Positions 37,498 to 47,700 of a stretch of 64,000 nucleotides of DNA are shown piece after piece. The notes under the pieces were generated by a model that was not told where the DNA came from, made no database searches, and was given only the letters and a program-made list of their open reading frames with translations. Within the stretch, counting starts at the first letter, position 1; every line of letters starts with the position of its first letter. This DNA is from Stenotrophomonas bentonitica (lineage in GTDB: Bacteria; Pseudomonadota; Gammaproteobacteria; Xanthomonadales; Xanthomonadaceae). A program made the translations under genes and the position numbers. The stretch covers positions 918,679-982,678 of the forward strand of contig NZ_PKQP01000001.1 in the NCBI RefSeq assembly GCF_002887735.1, written 5' to 3'.

Positions 37498-38772
37498 ATG
37501 TCCACGCCTCCGCTGAAGCCGCTCGCCACCCGCGAGCGCCTGTCCGAAGTCCGCTACGAGATCCGGGGCGAACTGGCGCGACGAGCGCGGGAGCTGGAGG
37601 CCCAGGGCCGCAAGCTGATCAAGCTCAACATCGGTAACCCGGGCAATTTCGGGTTCCGTGCGCCGGAGCACCTGCAGCGCGCGATCGCCGACGACATGGG
37701 CCGCACCGATCCCTATACCCACCAGCAGGGGCTGCCGGAGGCGCGCGAAGCCATCGCCGCCGCGTACGCCCGGCGCGGCGCACCCGATGCGCACCCGGAC
37801 CGGGTATTCATCGGCAACGGCGTCAGCGAGTTGATCGACCTGTCATTGCGCGCCCTGCTCAACCCGGGCGACGAAGTGCTGGTGCCCTCGCCCGATTACC
37901 CCTTGTGGTCGGCCGCGACCATCCTCAACGATGGCCGCCCGGTCTATTACCGCTGCGCGCCGGAGAACGGCTTCCAGCCCGACCCGGTCGAGATCGAGGC
38001 GCTGGTGTCCTCGCGCACCCGCGCGATCGTGCTGATCAACCCGAACAACCCCAGCGGCGCCAGCTACTCGCGTGAGCTGCTGGAGCGCATCGTCGCCATC
38101 GCAGCCAAGCACAACCTGCTGTTGATGGTCGATGAGATCTACGACCAGATCCTCTACGACGACGCGCAGTTCCATGCCGTCGCACCACTGGCGGGCGACC
38201 ACCCGTGCATCACCTTCAGCGGCCTGAGCAAGGTGCATCGCGCCTGCGGCTGGCGCGTGGGCTGGGCGATGCTGTCCGGTGCGGCCGAGCGGCTGGGCGA
38301 GTTCCGTGCAGCGATGGATCTGCTCAGTGCGCTGCGCCTGTGCGCCAACGTGCCGGGCCAGTACGCCATCGATGCGGCGGTCAACGGGCCGGACACGATC
38401 TCGCCGCTGTGCGCGCCCGGTGGCCGCCTGTATGAAACCCGCCGCGCAGTGATCGAGGCCTGCAATGCCAGCGAGCACCTGTCGCTGGTGGCCCCGGCCG
38501 GTGCGCTGTATGCGTTCCCGGCGGTGGTCGGTGCGGCGGCGCGCAGCTTCGACGACCATGATTTCGCGCTGGAACTGATGAACGAGGAAGGCGTGCTGGT
38601 GGTCCCGGGCTCGAGCTTCAACGTGCCCTACCGCCACCACTTCCGTGTGACCCTGCTGCCCGAGCCGGAGGTCATGCGTGATGTGTTCGCGCGCATCGAT
38701 CGCGCCCTGGCACGGCGTGCCGAGGCCAACACCAAGGTGGTGCCGCTCAAGCCGCGCAGCGCGGTGGCCTGA
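37498..38772 (+). CDS. alaA: Class I/II PLP-dependent aminotransferase (AlaA-like)
   Basis: The 424-residue product has the fold-type I signature: LINPNNPSGASYS, MVDEIYDQILYDDA, and the PLP-lysine in TFSGLSKVHRACGWRVGW. This matches glutamate-pyruvate aminotransferases of the AlaA/YfbQ type, which convert pyruvate to alanine. The start MSTPPLKP is used; an open extension upstream lacks conserved features. The stop overlaps the next start as TGATG, giving translational coupling to the hydrolase gene. The symbol is by family resemblance. Confidence 0.83.
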   Translation: MSTPPLKPLATRERLSEVRYEIRGELARRARELEAQGRKLIKLNIGNPGNFGFRAPEHLQRAIADDMGRTDPYTHQQGLPEAREAIAAAYARRGAPDAHPDRVFIGNGVSELIDLSLRALLNPGDEVLVPSPDYPLWSAATILNDGRPVYYRCAPENGFQPDPVEIEALVSSRTRAIVLINPNNPSGASYSRELLERIVAIAAKHNLLLMVDEIYDQILYDDAQFHAVAPLAGDHPCITFSGLSKVHRACGWRVGWAMLSGAAERLGEFRAAMDLLSALRLCANVPGQYAIDAAVNGPDTISPLCAPGGRLYETRRAVIEACNASEHLSLVAPAGALYAFPAVVGAAARSFDDHDFALELMNEEGVLVVPGSSFNVPYRHHFRVTLLPEPEVMRDVFARIDRALARRAEANTKVVPLKPRSAVA

Positions 38773-39392
38773 TGGGCCTGCCGTACCTGGCCCTGGGCGA
38801 TTCCTACACGATCGGCGAAGGCGTTGACCCCGCCGGGCGCTGGCCGATGCAGTTGGCCGCCGCCCTGCGCGATATCGGCGTGGCGGTGGACGATCCCAGG
38901 ATCATCGCCACCACCGGCTGGACCACCGACGAGCTCGAGGCCGGTATCGATGCAGGCGCACCGCAGGGGCCGTTCGAGCTGGTGAGCCTGTTGATCGGGG
39001 TCAATGATCAATACCGTGGGCGCAGCGTGGACGAGTACCGCCCGCGCTTCACCGCGCTGCTGCAGCGCGCGCTCGCCTTCGCCGGTGACCGTGCCGCGCG
39101 GGTGCTGGTGCTCTCGATCCCCGACTGGGGCGTGACCCCGTATGCCGTGGCATCCGGGCGAGACCGCGTGCAGATCGGGCAGGAACTGGATGCCTACAAC
39201 GCGGCGGCGGCAGCGATCTGCGCCGAGCACGATGTAGCGTTTGTCGACATCACCGACCTGAGCCGCCAATGGGGGGGCGAGACGGTGATGCTGGCCGACG
39301 ATGGCCTGCACCCCTCCGCGGCGATGTACACGCTGTGGCACCAGCGCGCGTTTGAAGTAACGCGCGTGCTGTGGGCGGAGCCCAGCCGCTGA
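38772..39392 (+). CDS. SGNH/GDSL-family hydrolase
   Basis: The 206-residue product has the GDSL block I as LGDSYTIGEGV, block III as LLIGVNDQYRG and block V as DDGLHPSAAMY, giving the Ser, Asn, Asp-His set of SGNH esterases. No signal peptide is seen, so it is probably cytosolic. It overlaps the aminotransferase gene upstream (TGATG) and the methyltransferase gene downstream, so the three are coupled. The substrate is unknown. Confidence 0.82.
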   Translation: MGLPYLALGDSYTIGEGVDPAGRWPMQLAAALRDIGVAVDDPRIIATTGWTTDELEAGIDAGAPQGPFELVSLLIGVNDQYRGRSVDEYRPRFTALLQRALAFAGDRAARVLVLSIPDWGVTPYAVASGRDRVQIGQELDAYNAAAAAICAEHDVAFVDITDLSRQWGGETVMLADDGLHPSAAMYTLWHQRAFEVTRVLWAEPSR

Positions 39393-40093
39393 GCGAGGCC
39401 ACGCTGCCGCTGGCCAAGGAACAGGCCCGCCGGATCGCCACGGCGTTCCTGCCGGCACAGCGCTTCGGCAACCGCCGCGATTACTACTACAGCCGCGGCA
39501 AACTTGGCAGCGATCCGCTGTATCCCGGGGTGCTCGCCGCGCTGGAGGATGCTCCTGCCGCGCCCTTGCTGGATATCGGCTGCGGTTTGGGCCTGCTGGC
39601 CCACGTGCTGCACCAGCACGGCAGTGCGCTGGCGTACCACGGCCTGGATATCGACGCCGACAAAGTGGCCCGCGCAGAGCGGGCCAGCGCACGCGCCGCG
39701 CTGCCGCACGCCCGGTTCACCTGCGTGGATGCCAGCGCCGCCCTGCCCGCACACCACGGCAACGTCGCGCTGCTGGACGTGTTGCAGTACCTGCCCGCCG
39801 CGGCCCAGACCCGGTTGCTGCACGAGGCCGCCGCACGCGTGGCGCCCGGTGCGCGGCTGGTGATCCGCACTGTGCTGGCCGACAACAGTGGCCGCGATCG
39901 CACCACGCGCATCACCGACATGCTCGCGCACCTGGTCGGGTGGATGGGCACGCGGCCACGCCATTACCCCGATGCCGGGAGCCTGCGCGCCCCCCTGGAG
40001 CGGGCCGGGCTGCAGCTGCGGATGACACCGCTGTATGGCAACACCCCGTTCAACAACTGGCTGATCGTCGGCGATCGGGCGCGCGTCGCTTGA
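39371..40093 (+). CDS. Class I SAM-dependent methyltransferase
   Basis: The product is 240 residues if the GTG start within the preceding gene is used (22-base overlap). It shows SAM motif I as LLDIGCGLGLLAHVL, the post-I acidic YHGLDIDADKV, and NVALLDVLQYL, as in small-molecule methyltransferases. An N-terminal segment (RFGNRRDYYYSRGKLGSDPL) is conserved-looking. With the aminotransferase and SGNH hydrolase it forms a coupled trio whose pathway is unknown. Confidence 0.78.
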   Translation: MGGAQPLSEATLPLAKEQARRIATAFLPAQRFGNRRDYYYSRGKLGSDPLYPGVLAALEDAPAAPLLDIGCGLGLLAHVLHQHGSALAYHGLDIDADKVARAERASARAALPHARFTCVDASAALPAHHGNVALLDVLQYLPAAAQTRLLHEAAARVAPGARLVIRTVLADNSGRDRTTRITDMLAHLVGWMGTRPRHYPDAGSLRAPLERAGLQLRMTPLYGNTPFNNWLIVGDRARVA

Positions 40094-40161
40094 CCGACGT
40101 GGCTCGCGCCACCGGCCGCACGCGCGCATACTCGCGCCCCCCTTCCGGCACGGAGCCGCCC

Positions 40162-40533
40162 ATGCCTCGACAGACCCGACATTCCGCGCTTGGCATCGCC
40201 GCGCTGATCGTCAGTGGCGTGGGCCTGGTGATGCTGCTGCTGAGCATGCATTACGCCCATGCGCCCGAACACGCGGCGATGCGCGAGCTGCCATGGTCGC
40301 TGGCCGCACTGCTGGGCAGCAGCGTCGGCCTGGCGATCCTGGCCCTTTTGCTCGGCCTGGGCAGCGTGCTGCAACCCCGCCGGCGCCGCCTGTTCGGCAT
40401 CATCGCGCTGCTGGTGACCCTGGGCCTGCTGATCGCCCAGCTCTCGCTCGGGGGCTGGATCAGCGACCAGTGGCATGCGTCGCACCCGCCCGCAGGCGCC
40501 ACGACCCCGACCACGCCCGCCCTGGCCCACTGA
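40162..40533 (+). CDS. Small membrane protein (three predicted helices)
   Basis: The 123-residue product begins MPRQTRHSALGIAALIV and has hydrophobic segments near residues 9-27, 43-65 and 75-95, followed by a Pro/Thr-rich tail. It shares the opening pattern HS-x-GIAA and the arrangement of helices with the next gene, so the two look like tandem paralogues. No family is recognised. Confidence 0.65.
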   Translation: MPRQTRHSALGIAALIVSGVGLVMLLLSMHYAHAPEHAAMRELPWSLAALLGSSVGLAILALLLGLGSVLQPRRRRLFGIIALLVTLGLLIAQLSLGGWISDQWHASHPPAGATTPTTPALAH

Positions 40534-40568
40534 CACCGTCCGTTCCACCGCATCGACAAGGAGCCCTG

Positions 40569-40892
40569 ATGCACACCCCTCATTCCGGCATGGGTATTGC
40601 CGCGTTCATTACCGCCGTGTGCGGCGCCGTGTTGATGCTGGGCCTGGTCGTCATCGCCGGCATCATCGAGACCACGACGCCAGGCGGCATGGAAGAAACC
40701 TCGATGTCGGCGATCCTGGTCGGTCTTGGCCTGATGCTCACCGCCCTGATGCAGCTGGTGGCCTTCGGCCTGGGCGTGGCCGGTGCATTGCAGGCGGACC
40801 GCCGCCGCGTGTTCGCCGTGCTCGGCCTGGTGTTCTCGATCGGCAGCATGCTCGGCGTGGTGCTGCTGATGGTCATCGGCTCGCTGAGCTGA
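40569..40892 (+). CDS. Small membrane protein, paralogue of the preceding gene
   Basis: The 107-residue product starts MHTPHSGMGIAAFITAV after AAGGAGCCCTG. It has three hydrophobic segments (about 8-32, 47-70, 78-103) and a short basic loop (ADRRR) before the last one, as in the upstream protein (PRRRR). It resembles the DUF4064-like small membrane proteins of Xanthomonadaceae only loosely; the function is unknown. Confidence 0.65.
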   Translation: MHTPHSGMGIAAFITAVCGAVLMLGLVVIAGIIETTTPGGMEETSMSAILVGLGLMLTALMQLVAFGLGVAGALQADRRRVFAVLGLVFSIGSMLGVVLLMVIGSLS

Positions 40893-40922
40893 GCCCGGCC
40901 TGCGCCGGTCCCCGGTCTGGCG

Positions 40923-41699
40923 TCAGTCCGGCAGGCCGGCATGCAGGCCACGCGCCTGCACCGCCTGCAGCACCGCTTCGATGATGGCCAGGTTGTGGCC
41001 ATGCGCGGCACCCTCATGCAGCAGCACGATGCTGCCGGGCGCCAGATCACGGGTGATCCGCTCGACCACCTGGCCGGGCGTGCAATCGACACCGTCGAAA
41101 CCACGGGCGCTCCAGCCGACCCGGGTCAGCTGCCACTGCTTCAATGCAGGGGCCACGAACGGATTGGTCATCCCCACCACCGAGCGGTACCAGCGCGGCG
41201 GCGTGCCGGCGATCGCAGTGAGGGCCTGCTGGCACAGCGCGATTTCCTCCGCCATGGCCTGCCGCCCCAGCCGCCAGAAGCGGGTCTGCGGGTGGCTGTG
41301 GCTGTGGTTGCCCAGGCTGTGCCCGCGGGCCAGCATCGCCTGCACCAGCTCCGGCCGCGCCTGCGCGCGTTCACCGACCAGGAAGAAGGTCGCCTTGGCC
41401 TCGTAACGGTCCAGCAGCTCGAGCACCGCCGGGGTTTCTTCCGACGGCCCATCATCGATGGTCAGCCAGACCTTGCGCGCCTGGCCGGGCAGGCGGCTGA
41501 GCACCGGGGCATAGAAGCGGCTGTTGGGCAGGAACACCGGCACCATGAACAGGGCATGGGACGCCACCATCAGCGGCAGCCCACAGCGCCAGCCCCAAGC
41601 GACCCAGGCCAGCACCACCAGCACCTGCGACAGCACCAGCCACGGCAGCCAGCGCCAGGGGCGCCGGGGAATGCGATACAACGTTTCCGGTACGGTCAT
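40923..41699 (-). CDS. Polysaccharide deacetylase family protein
   Basis: The 258-residue product has one or two N-terminal membrane segments (LPWLVLSQVLVVLAWVAWGW) and a NodB domain with motif 1 TIDDGPSEE, motif 2 GHSLGNHSHSHP and later RWYRSVVGMTNPF and GSIVLLHEG. These enzymes remove acetyl groups from chitin, peptidoglycan or other N-acetyl sugars, with a divalent metal bound by the Asp and two His residues. The start MTVPETLYR is preferred. It is divergent from the glutaredoxin-rhodanese gene and not in an obvious glycan operon. Confidence 0.82.
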   Translation of the reverse strand: MTVPETLYRIPRRPWRWLPWLVLSQVLVVLAWVAWGWRCGLPLMVASHALFMVPVFLPNSRFYAPVLSRLPGQARKVWLTIDDGPSEETPAVLELLDRYEAKATFFLVGERAQARPELVQAMLARGHSLGNHSHSHPQTRFWRLGRQAMAEEIALCQQALTAIAGTPPRWYRSVVGMTNPFVAPALKQWQLTRVGWSARGFDGVDCTPGQVVERITRDLAPGSIVLLHEGAAHGHNLAIIEAVLQAVQARGLHAGLPD

Positions 41700-41757
41700 G
41701 CCCCATGATGCCATGCCGCGTAGAATAGGCGGTTCGCATATCCGGACCCCGACCGTC

Positions 41758-42684
41758 ATGTCCCTTGATCCCGCCCTGCGCTCGCGCATCGAATCCATTC
41801 TCAACGCCAACCGCGTCGTGCTGTTCATGAAGGGTCAGCCGAGCATGCCGCAGTGCGGTTTCTCGGCCAAGGCCGTCGGCGCCCTGCAGGACCTCGGCGT
41901 GGAGTTCGACCACGTCAACGTGCTGGCCGACGCGGAGATCCGCGAAGGCATCAAGGCCTACGGCGAGTGGCCGACCATCCCGCAGCTGTACATCGATGGC
42001 GAGCTGATCGGTGGCAGCGACATCATCCTGCAGATGGCCGGCAGCGGTGAGCTGAGCAGCGTGCTTGGGCTGGCCGCCCCGGACCGCACCCCGCCGCGCA
42101 TCACCGTGACCCCGGCCGCGGTGGAAATGCTGCGTGGCGCGCTGGCCGATTCCCCGGGTGCTGCGCTGCAGCTGGGCATCGACGCGCGCTTCCAGCCGAA
42201 CTTCCAGCTGGCCCCGCACGACGACAACGCGATCGCCGCCGAGTCCAACGGCCTGCGCGTGCAGTTCGACCTGGCCAGCGCCCGTCGCGCCGAAGGCATC
42301 ACCATCGACTGGGTGGACGACATCCGCGGCAAGGGCCTGGCGATCGACAACCCGAACGCCCCCAAGGCGGTGCAGGAACTGAGCGTGCGCGACGCCGACG
42401 ACCAGCTGCGTGCCGGCAGCATCACCGTGGTCGACGTGCGCCCGGCCGACGAGCGTGCGATCGCGGCGATCAACGCCCCGTTCGAAACGTTCGACGGCGA
42501 CAACCGCGCCCGCCTGGAAGCCCTGCCCAAGGACACCGCGCTGGCCTTCCTGTGCCACCACGGTGGCCGCAGCGCACAGGCCGCCGAGCAGTTCCGTGCC
42601 CTGGGCTTCACCAAGGTGTCCAACATCACCGGCGGCATCGATGCCTGGTCGAACGAGGTGGACAACGGCGTGCCGAAGTACTGA
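41758..42684 (+). CDS. Glutaredoxin - IscA-like - rhodanese fusion protein
   Basis: The 308-residue product has three domains. Residues 1-105 are a Grx4-type monothiol glutaredoxin with the CGFS site (FMKGQPSMPQCGFSAKAV). Residues about 108-200 have the strand pattern of A-type iron-sulfur carriers (ITVTPAAVEMLRGALAD) but no cysteine ligands. Residues about 205-308 are a rhodanese domain with the active loop FLCHHGGRSAQAAEQ. CGFS glutaredoxins bind [2Fe-2S] clusters with glutathione. Fusion to a sulfurtransferase suggests iron-sulfur or persulfide handling. A terminator follows. Confidence 0.85.
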   Translation: MSLDPALRSRIESILNANRVVLFMKGQPSMPQCGFSAKAVGALQDLGVEFDHVNVLADAEIREGIKAYGEWPTIPQLYIDGELIGGSDIILQMAGSGELSSVLGLAAPDRTPPRITVTPAAVEMLRGALADSPGAALQLGIDARFQPNFQLAPHDDNAIAAESNGLRVQFDLASARRAEGITIDWVDDIRGKGLAIDNPNAPKAVQELSVRDADDQLRAGSITVVDVRPADERAIAAINAPFETFDGDNRARLEALPKDTALAFLCHHGGRSAQAAEQFRALGFTKVSNITGGIDAWSNEVDNGVPKY

Positions 42685-42706
42685 TCTTCAGCACGTTCCT
42701 GCACAG

Positions 42707-42734
42707 AAAAACGCCGGCAATGCCGGCGTTTTTT
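42707..42734 (+). terminator. Rho-independent terminator after the glutaredoxin fusion gene
   Basis: AAACGCCGGCA pairs with TGCCGGCGTTT around a single-base loop and is followed by T residues. The A-run on the left makes it likely to work for the convergent DUF924 gene too. Confidence 0.88.
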
Positions 42735-42760
42735 GTGCGTGGCGCCCGGGCGTCCATCGG

Positions 42761-43300
42761 TTATCCCGCAAACCCGCCTTCGGCCAGGTAATCCAGTTCC
42801 TCCGGCGTCGGCATCCGGCCCAGCACCGCATTGCGGTGCGGGAAGCGGCCGAACCGGCGGATGATGTCGCGGTGCAGTTCGGCGTACTGCAGGTATTCCT
42901 TGTCGCCGAGCGCCTCGAACATCGCCACCGAGCGTTCCTGGTCCTGCGGATCCTCGGAGTGCTCGAACGGCAGATAGATGAAGGCCCGCAGCTTGGGCAC
43001 CAGCTGCAGGTCCAGGCCTTCTTCCACCGCCCGCATGGCGTAATGACGCGCCAGGCCATCGGTGGCGTAGGAATGGGCCGTATCGCGGAAGCAGTTGCGC
43101 GGGAACTGGTCGAGCAGGATCATCAGCGCCAGCGCGCCATCGGCACTGCTGAGCCAATGCTCGCGCGCACGCCGGGCGGCGGCGAAATGCGCGTCCTGGA
43201 ACTGCTGGCGAAACCGCGCATCGAACGCGTCATCGCGCGCGAACCACTTCTGCGGTCCGGCGTCGCGCCAGAACTCCACTACTTGTGCCGCCACGTCCAT
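42761..43300 (-). CDS. DUF924 family protein
   Basis: The 179-residue product matches DUF924, an all-helical TPR-like family, with the hallmark LILLDQFPRNCFRDTAHSYA, then LPFEHSEDPQDQERSVAMF and the late GRFPHRNAVLGR. It has no signal peptide. The biochemical role of the family is not established. It converges on the terminator shared with the glutaredoxin fusion gene. Confidence 0.85.
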   Translation of the reverse strand: MDVAAQVVEFWRDAGPQKWFARDDAFDARFRQQFQDAHFAAARRAREHWLSSADGALALMILLDQFPRNCFRDTAHSYATDGLARHYAMRAVEEGLDLQLVPKLRAFIYLPFEHSEDPQDQERSVAMFEALGDKEYLQYAELHRDIIRRFGRFPHRNAVLGRMPTPEELDYLAEGGFAG

Positions 43301-43352
43301 TTATTACCCCTGTGAATGGCCCGCCCCAAGACGCCCATCCGTTCCATTGCCG

Positions 43353-44129
43353 TTACTCGTCAAAACGCAGGTGGCGGACCGACTTGCCGTTGCGCCGTAT
43401 CAGCTTAAGTGCCTCGATACCGATCTGGATATGGTTCTCGACGAACTGTGAGCTGACCTTGGCATCGGAGACCTCGGTCTTCACGCCGTCGGGAATCATC
43501 GGCTGGTCGGACACCAACAGCAAGGCCCCGATCGGGATGTGGTTGGCAAAGCCGGCGGCGAACAGGGTTGCCGTCTCCATGTCGATGGCCATGCAGCGCA
43601 TCACCCGCAGCTTTTCCTTGAAGGCTTCATCGTGCTCCCAGACCCGGCGGTTGGTCGTGTAGACGGTCCCGGTCCAGTAGTCGTGGCCGAGGTCGCGGAC
43701 CATGGTCGAGACCGCCCGTTGGAGGGCAAAGGCCGGCAGGGCCGGGACTTCCGGTGGCAGGTAATCGCTGGAGGTGCCCTCACCACGGATCGCAGCGATC
43801 GGCAGGATCAGGTCACCCAGCTGGTTCTTGCGCTTGAGCCCGCCGCACTTGCCTAGGAACAATACGGCCTTGGGCATCACCGCCGACAGCAGGTCCATGA
43901 TGATGGCCGCGTTGGGGCTGCCCATGCCGAAGTTGATCAGGGTGATGTCGTCGCTGGTGACGCTGGCCATAGGCCGGTCAGCGCCCTGGATGGGCGCCCC
44001 GGTGAGCTGGGAAAAGGTCTGCAGGTAGCCACCGAAGTTGGTCAGCAGGATGTGCTGGCCGAAGTGTTCCAACGGCACGCCGGTGTAGCGCGGCAGCCAG
44101 TTTTCAACGATGTCCTGCTTGGTTTTCAT
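43353..44129 (-). CDS. amn: AMP nucleosidase (short form)
   Basis: The 258-residue product belongs to the purine nucleoside phosphorylase fold. It has LTNFGGYLQTFSQLTG, INFGMGSPNAAIIMDL, FLGKCGGLKRKNQLGDLILP and the ribose-binding CMAIDMETATLFAAG, and corresponds to the catalytic part of AMP nucleosidase without the N-terminal regulatory domain of the E. coli enzyme. It splits AMP into adenine and ribose 5-phosphate. The start MKTKQDIVENW is used; an in-frame extension is open but unsupported. Confidence 0.85.
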   Translation of the reverse strand: MKTKQDIVENWLPRYTGVPLEHFGQHILLTNFGGYLQTFSQLTGAPIQGADRPMASVTSDDITLINFGMGSPNAAIIMDLLSAVMPKAVLFLGKCGGLKRKNQLGDLILPIAAIRGEGTSSDYLPPEVPALPAFALQRAVSTMVRDLGHDYWTGTVYTTNRRVWEHDEAFKEKLRVMRCMAIDMETATLFAAGFANHIPIGALLLVSDQPMIPDGVKTEVSDAKVSSQFVENHIQIGIEALKLIRRNGKSVRHLRFDE

Positions 44130-44195
44130 GATGGATCCAACGAACGACAGGCGACAATTCTGCGAGACCCGCCGCGTGGCGTCGAGGGTGGGCAC

Positions 44196-44570
44196 TCAAT
44201 CCGGGTGGTCGATCCCATCGGCCTTGCCGCGGAGGATGAGCGAGGCCAGCGAAAGAAGGGCGGCCGGTATGGCCAGCAGCAGCACCAGCGCCATGGGCGC
44301 ACCAAAGCCCCACAGCGACGCCGCAAAGGCGATGGAGGACATGCCAACCAACAGAAAGGGGTGCTGGATCCGCTTGATGGCCAGGTAGCTGGCAGTGCAC
44401 GACAACAGGGAGAGGGCGGCGAGGACGATGCGCACCTCGTTGGGTAGCCCGCTGGGCGAATGCTCCACGAAGCCGGCCACCAGCATCAGGCCAGACGCGA
44501 ACGCCAGCAGGACCAGCACCAGGTAGTAGTGCCTGGCATGCCTGCGATCAAAGCCTTCGGTTACCTTCAT
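44196..44570 (-). CDS. Small integral membrane protein
   Basis: The 124-residue product starts after a perfect GGAGGTGTCG ribosome site. Four hydrophobic segments are visible (about 15-35, 46-63, 70-86 and 90-110). The N-terminus is basic (MKVTEGFDRRHARHY) and the C-terminus polar. No family is recognised. It ends 66 bases before the amn gene starts, on the same strand. Confidence 0.65.
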   Translation of the reverse strand: MKVTEGFDRRHARHYYLVLVLLAFASGLMLVAGFVEHSPSGLPNEVRIVLAALSLLSCTASYLAIKRIQHPFLLVGMSSIAFAASLWGFGAPMALVLLLAIPAALLSLASLILRGKADGIDHPD

Positions 44571-44690
44571 CGACACCTCCTTGTGACTGTCCGGTTCTCT
44601 GCGGGCGCGGGGTTGCCCGCCTGCTTGAACCTTCCACGTTGGATGACAGCGGCGCAAGTGGCGATCGCGACCTGGCGGCCGTGGGCAAGA

Positions 44691-44715
44691 AAAAGGCGGC
44701 CCATGGCCGCCTTTT
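44691..44715 (-). terminator. Terminator after the autotransporter gene
   Basis: AAAAGGCGGCC pairs perfectly with GGCCGCCTTTT around a CAT loop, and on the minus strand continues with TTTTTCTTG. Confidence 0.85.
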
Positions 44716-44737
44716 CCCGTTTACCGGTACCGCTGGA

Positions 44738-47700
44738 TCAGAACTGCACGGACCAGCGCGCGGTGACGCTGCGGTCGCGGGCGTCGTCACCGAAGGTGCC
44801 GTTGTAGCCCAGCTCCAGCTGGTTGCGCGGGCTCAACCAGGCCGACAGGCCCAGCTCGGCGACCACGGCGTTGTCGGCAATCGCCGCACCGCTGACCGCG
44901 AAGCTGCTGCCGCCGGTCCAGGCCAGATCGGCGACCTGGCTGCGGTCGCCGGAGGCACGGCGGTAGCCGACGCCACCGCGGACATGCAGCCAGCTTTCCT
45001 GCTGCCACGAGGTCTTCAGGCCCTTGTCGAACCGAACGCCGGCGGTCGCCACGTTGGTGCGGGTGTCGGCGACCTGGCCGTGCAGTGCCGCAGCGCCCCC
45101 CTGCTCGGTGATGCCGTCCACATCCACCTCGACCCGGGCGAACTGCAGGTACGGCTCCAGCCCGGCCTCGCGACCACCGAAGCGGTACGCGCCCTCGATG
45201 AAGCCCTGGCGGGTGGTGGCGTCGTACTTGGCCGACAGTGCGTCCTGGTAGCCGGCAAACGTCAGCTGACGCTTGCTGTCCACGTCATGGCGGGAATAGC
45301 CCAGACCGGCGCGCAGGCCAAATGCCCCCCACTGGTTGCCCACGTAGGCACCGAAGTGGGTGTTGTCGATCTCCGACCGGGCGCCGCGACCCGCGGCCTG
45401 CTTGATGTCGGTACGGCCGGTACCGACCAGCCCACCGACCTGCCAGCCACCACCGAACACATGATCGGCGCCGACCAGCAGCCCGTTGCTGTTGGAATCG
45501 GTGCGCGCAGCGTTGGCATCGCCATCGAGCTTGCCGCTGCCCCCGATCGCCTGCACCCATGCACCACCGGCAGCCTCATCCGCGGCACCCGGCGAACGCA
45601 CGCCGACCGCACGGCTCAGGGCCGCATCACGCAGGTAGCGGCTGCTTTCCACCAGCGCCATCGGCGTGGCGGCGTGGAGTTCACCACTCAGCGCATCCAG
45701 TGCTGCACCGACCTGGGCCGGGAACAGCTGGGTCAGCGGCCTGGGCAGGCCCTGGTTGATGGCCAGGCCATCGGCGCTGGTGGCCACGGCGATCTGGTTC
45801 GGCGTGACCGCAGCGCTGGCCAGCGCGTTGCCGCGGGCGACGTCGATGCGCAGCCCATTGGCGCTGTAGCCCAGGCTGAACTTCAGGAACGGCGAGAAGG
45901 CCGAGAAGTCGGTCGTGGCGAACTGACCGTTGATGCCACCGGCGGCCTGCAGGAAGTTGAACTGCTCGCCGAGGTAGTACACGCCGGCTTCCGGCAGCGC
46001 CTTCAGCGTGCCGCCCAGCGTAGCCGTACCGGAGACGCGCAGCAGATCGCTGCGGCTGCCCGGCGCCAGCTCGGCCTGATAGATGCCGGTGGCGGTCTGC
46101 ACGTAATCGCCGTTGACGGTCAGCGTGCCGATCGAGTTGCCCGGGGCGATGATGCCTTCCACGCGGGTGCTGCCCAGCGTGCCGACGCCCTTCAAGGTGC
46201 CCTTGGCACCGACCACCGTCGCGCCATCCTGCTGCACACCGTTGAAGGACACGGTGCCGGCGGTGACGAACAGGTCCGAGCCGTCCAGCAGGGCCCCGGC
46301 ATCGACGCGGGTGGCACCCGCCGAGGTCAGCGAGCTGTCGACCAGCCGGCCATTGAGCACGAAGCTGCCGCCGCTGCCGACCGTGGTGTCGCCGGCCTGC
46401 TGCAGGCCGTTGAAGGTGACCGAGCCGCCGGTCACGTTGAGCGCCGAGCCCGCGAGCACGCCCGTGGTGGAGATCACGCTGCTGCCCCCCAGGCTGTTGA
46501 GCGTGGTGGACACCAGGCTGCCGTTGAGCAGGAACTGGCCGCCCTGCACATCGACCGAAGCGGTCAGTGCATTGGCACCGTCCAGTTCCAGCACGCCGTC
46601 GCGCACGATGGCGCCGTTGAAGCTGTTGTCACCGCTCAGGCGCAGCCAGCCGATGCCGGACTTGGTCAGCTTGCCCGGGCCGCCGATGTCATTGGTCCAG
46701 TCGTCCCACGCATCGCCTTCCCACACCTTCAGGCCACCGGCCTTCTGGTTCATGACCACGTCGGTGTCCACGCGCAGCAGGCCGTAGCCTTCGATGGCGG
46801 TCTTCAGATCGACCATGCCCCAGCCGTAGATCGCGTCGACGCCGGGCGCGCCCAGGTCGCGTGCCGTGGTCAACAACACATCGCGTACCTGTGCGTTGTC
46901 CAGGTACGGGAAGCGCTCCATCAGCAGACCGAGCGCACCGGTGATGTGCGGTGCCGCCATCGATGTGCCGGTCTTGTAGCCGTAGGTGTATTCAGGACTT
47001 TCGCTTTCGATGAGAAAACGCAGGTAATCCTCGGTCAGCTCCATGCGACCGTTGATCTCGCCGGCCACGATCGTGCTGGCGATGTTGGTGCCCGGTGCGG
47101 ACAGGCACCAGTTGGCCGAAGCACCGCAGATGCTGGAACTGGCATCAATGACGTAGTCCGTTTCCCCTGCGGTGGGGAGGCGGACATTCGCGACGGCCAG
47201 CCAGTACGGCTCGATCTCCGGGTTCCAGCGCGGCAATGCCGCCGTGATGCCGGCCATCCCCCCGGCCGAGTTGCCTGCCGACCACACCTGGATCAGCTTG
47301 GAACCCGGTGCACCCTCGGTATCACCGTAAATGCTGCCGTAAACACCATAGTCCGCGCCGATCGCTGCGTACTGCGCGTCCAGACTGGCCACCGTGGCAT
47401 GGCGGGTCGAGATACCCCAACTGTGATTGAGCACGCGCACGCCCTGTGCCTCGGCCTGTGCATACATGTCCAGCGTTGCTGCATCGTCCGGGTCAGTGCG
47501 ATACAGCGCACGCGGCCGGTAGAAGTTGTCAGGATCCAGGCGCCACTCGTAATACGTGTCGCCAAAGACGCGGGCAGCGGTCAGGTTGGCGCCAAAGGCC
47601 ACGCCATGCATCCCGGTGCCATCGCGGTTGGCGCCAACGGTACCCAACACGTGCGTGCCATGGTCGGCGTAGCTGAAGCCGTACGGCTGTCCCGCCGCGA

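Noticed and set aside
44635..44655. GGATGACAGC at 44640 as another TctD-like site
   Set aside because: Only one half-site is present, with no second TGACAG 11 bp away, and the neighbouring genes are unrelated to citrate.
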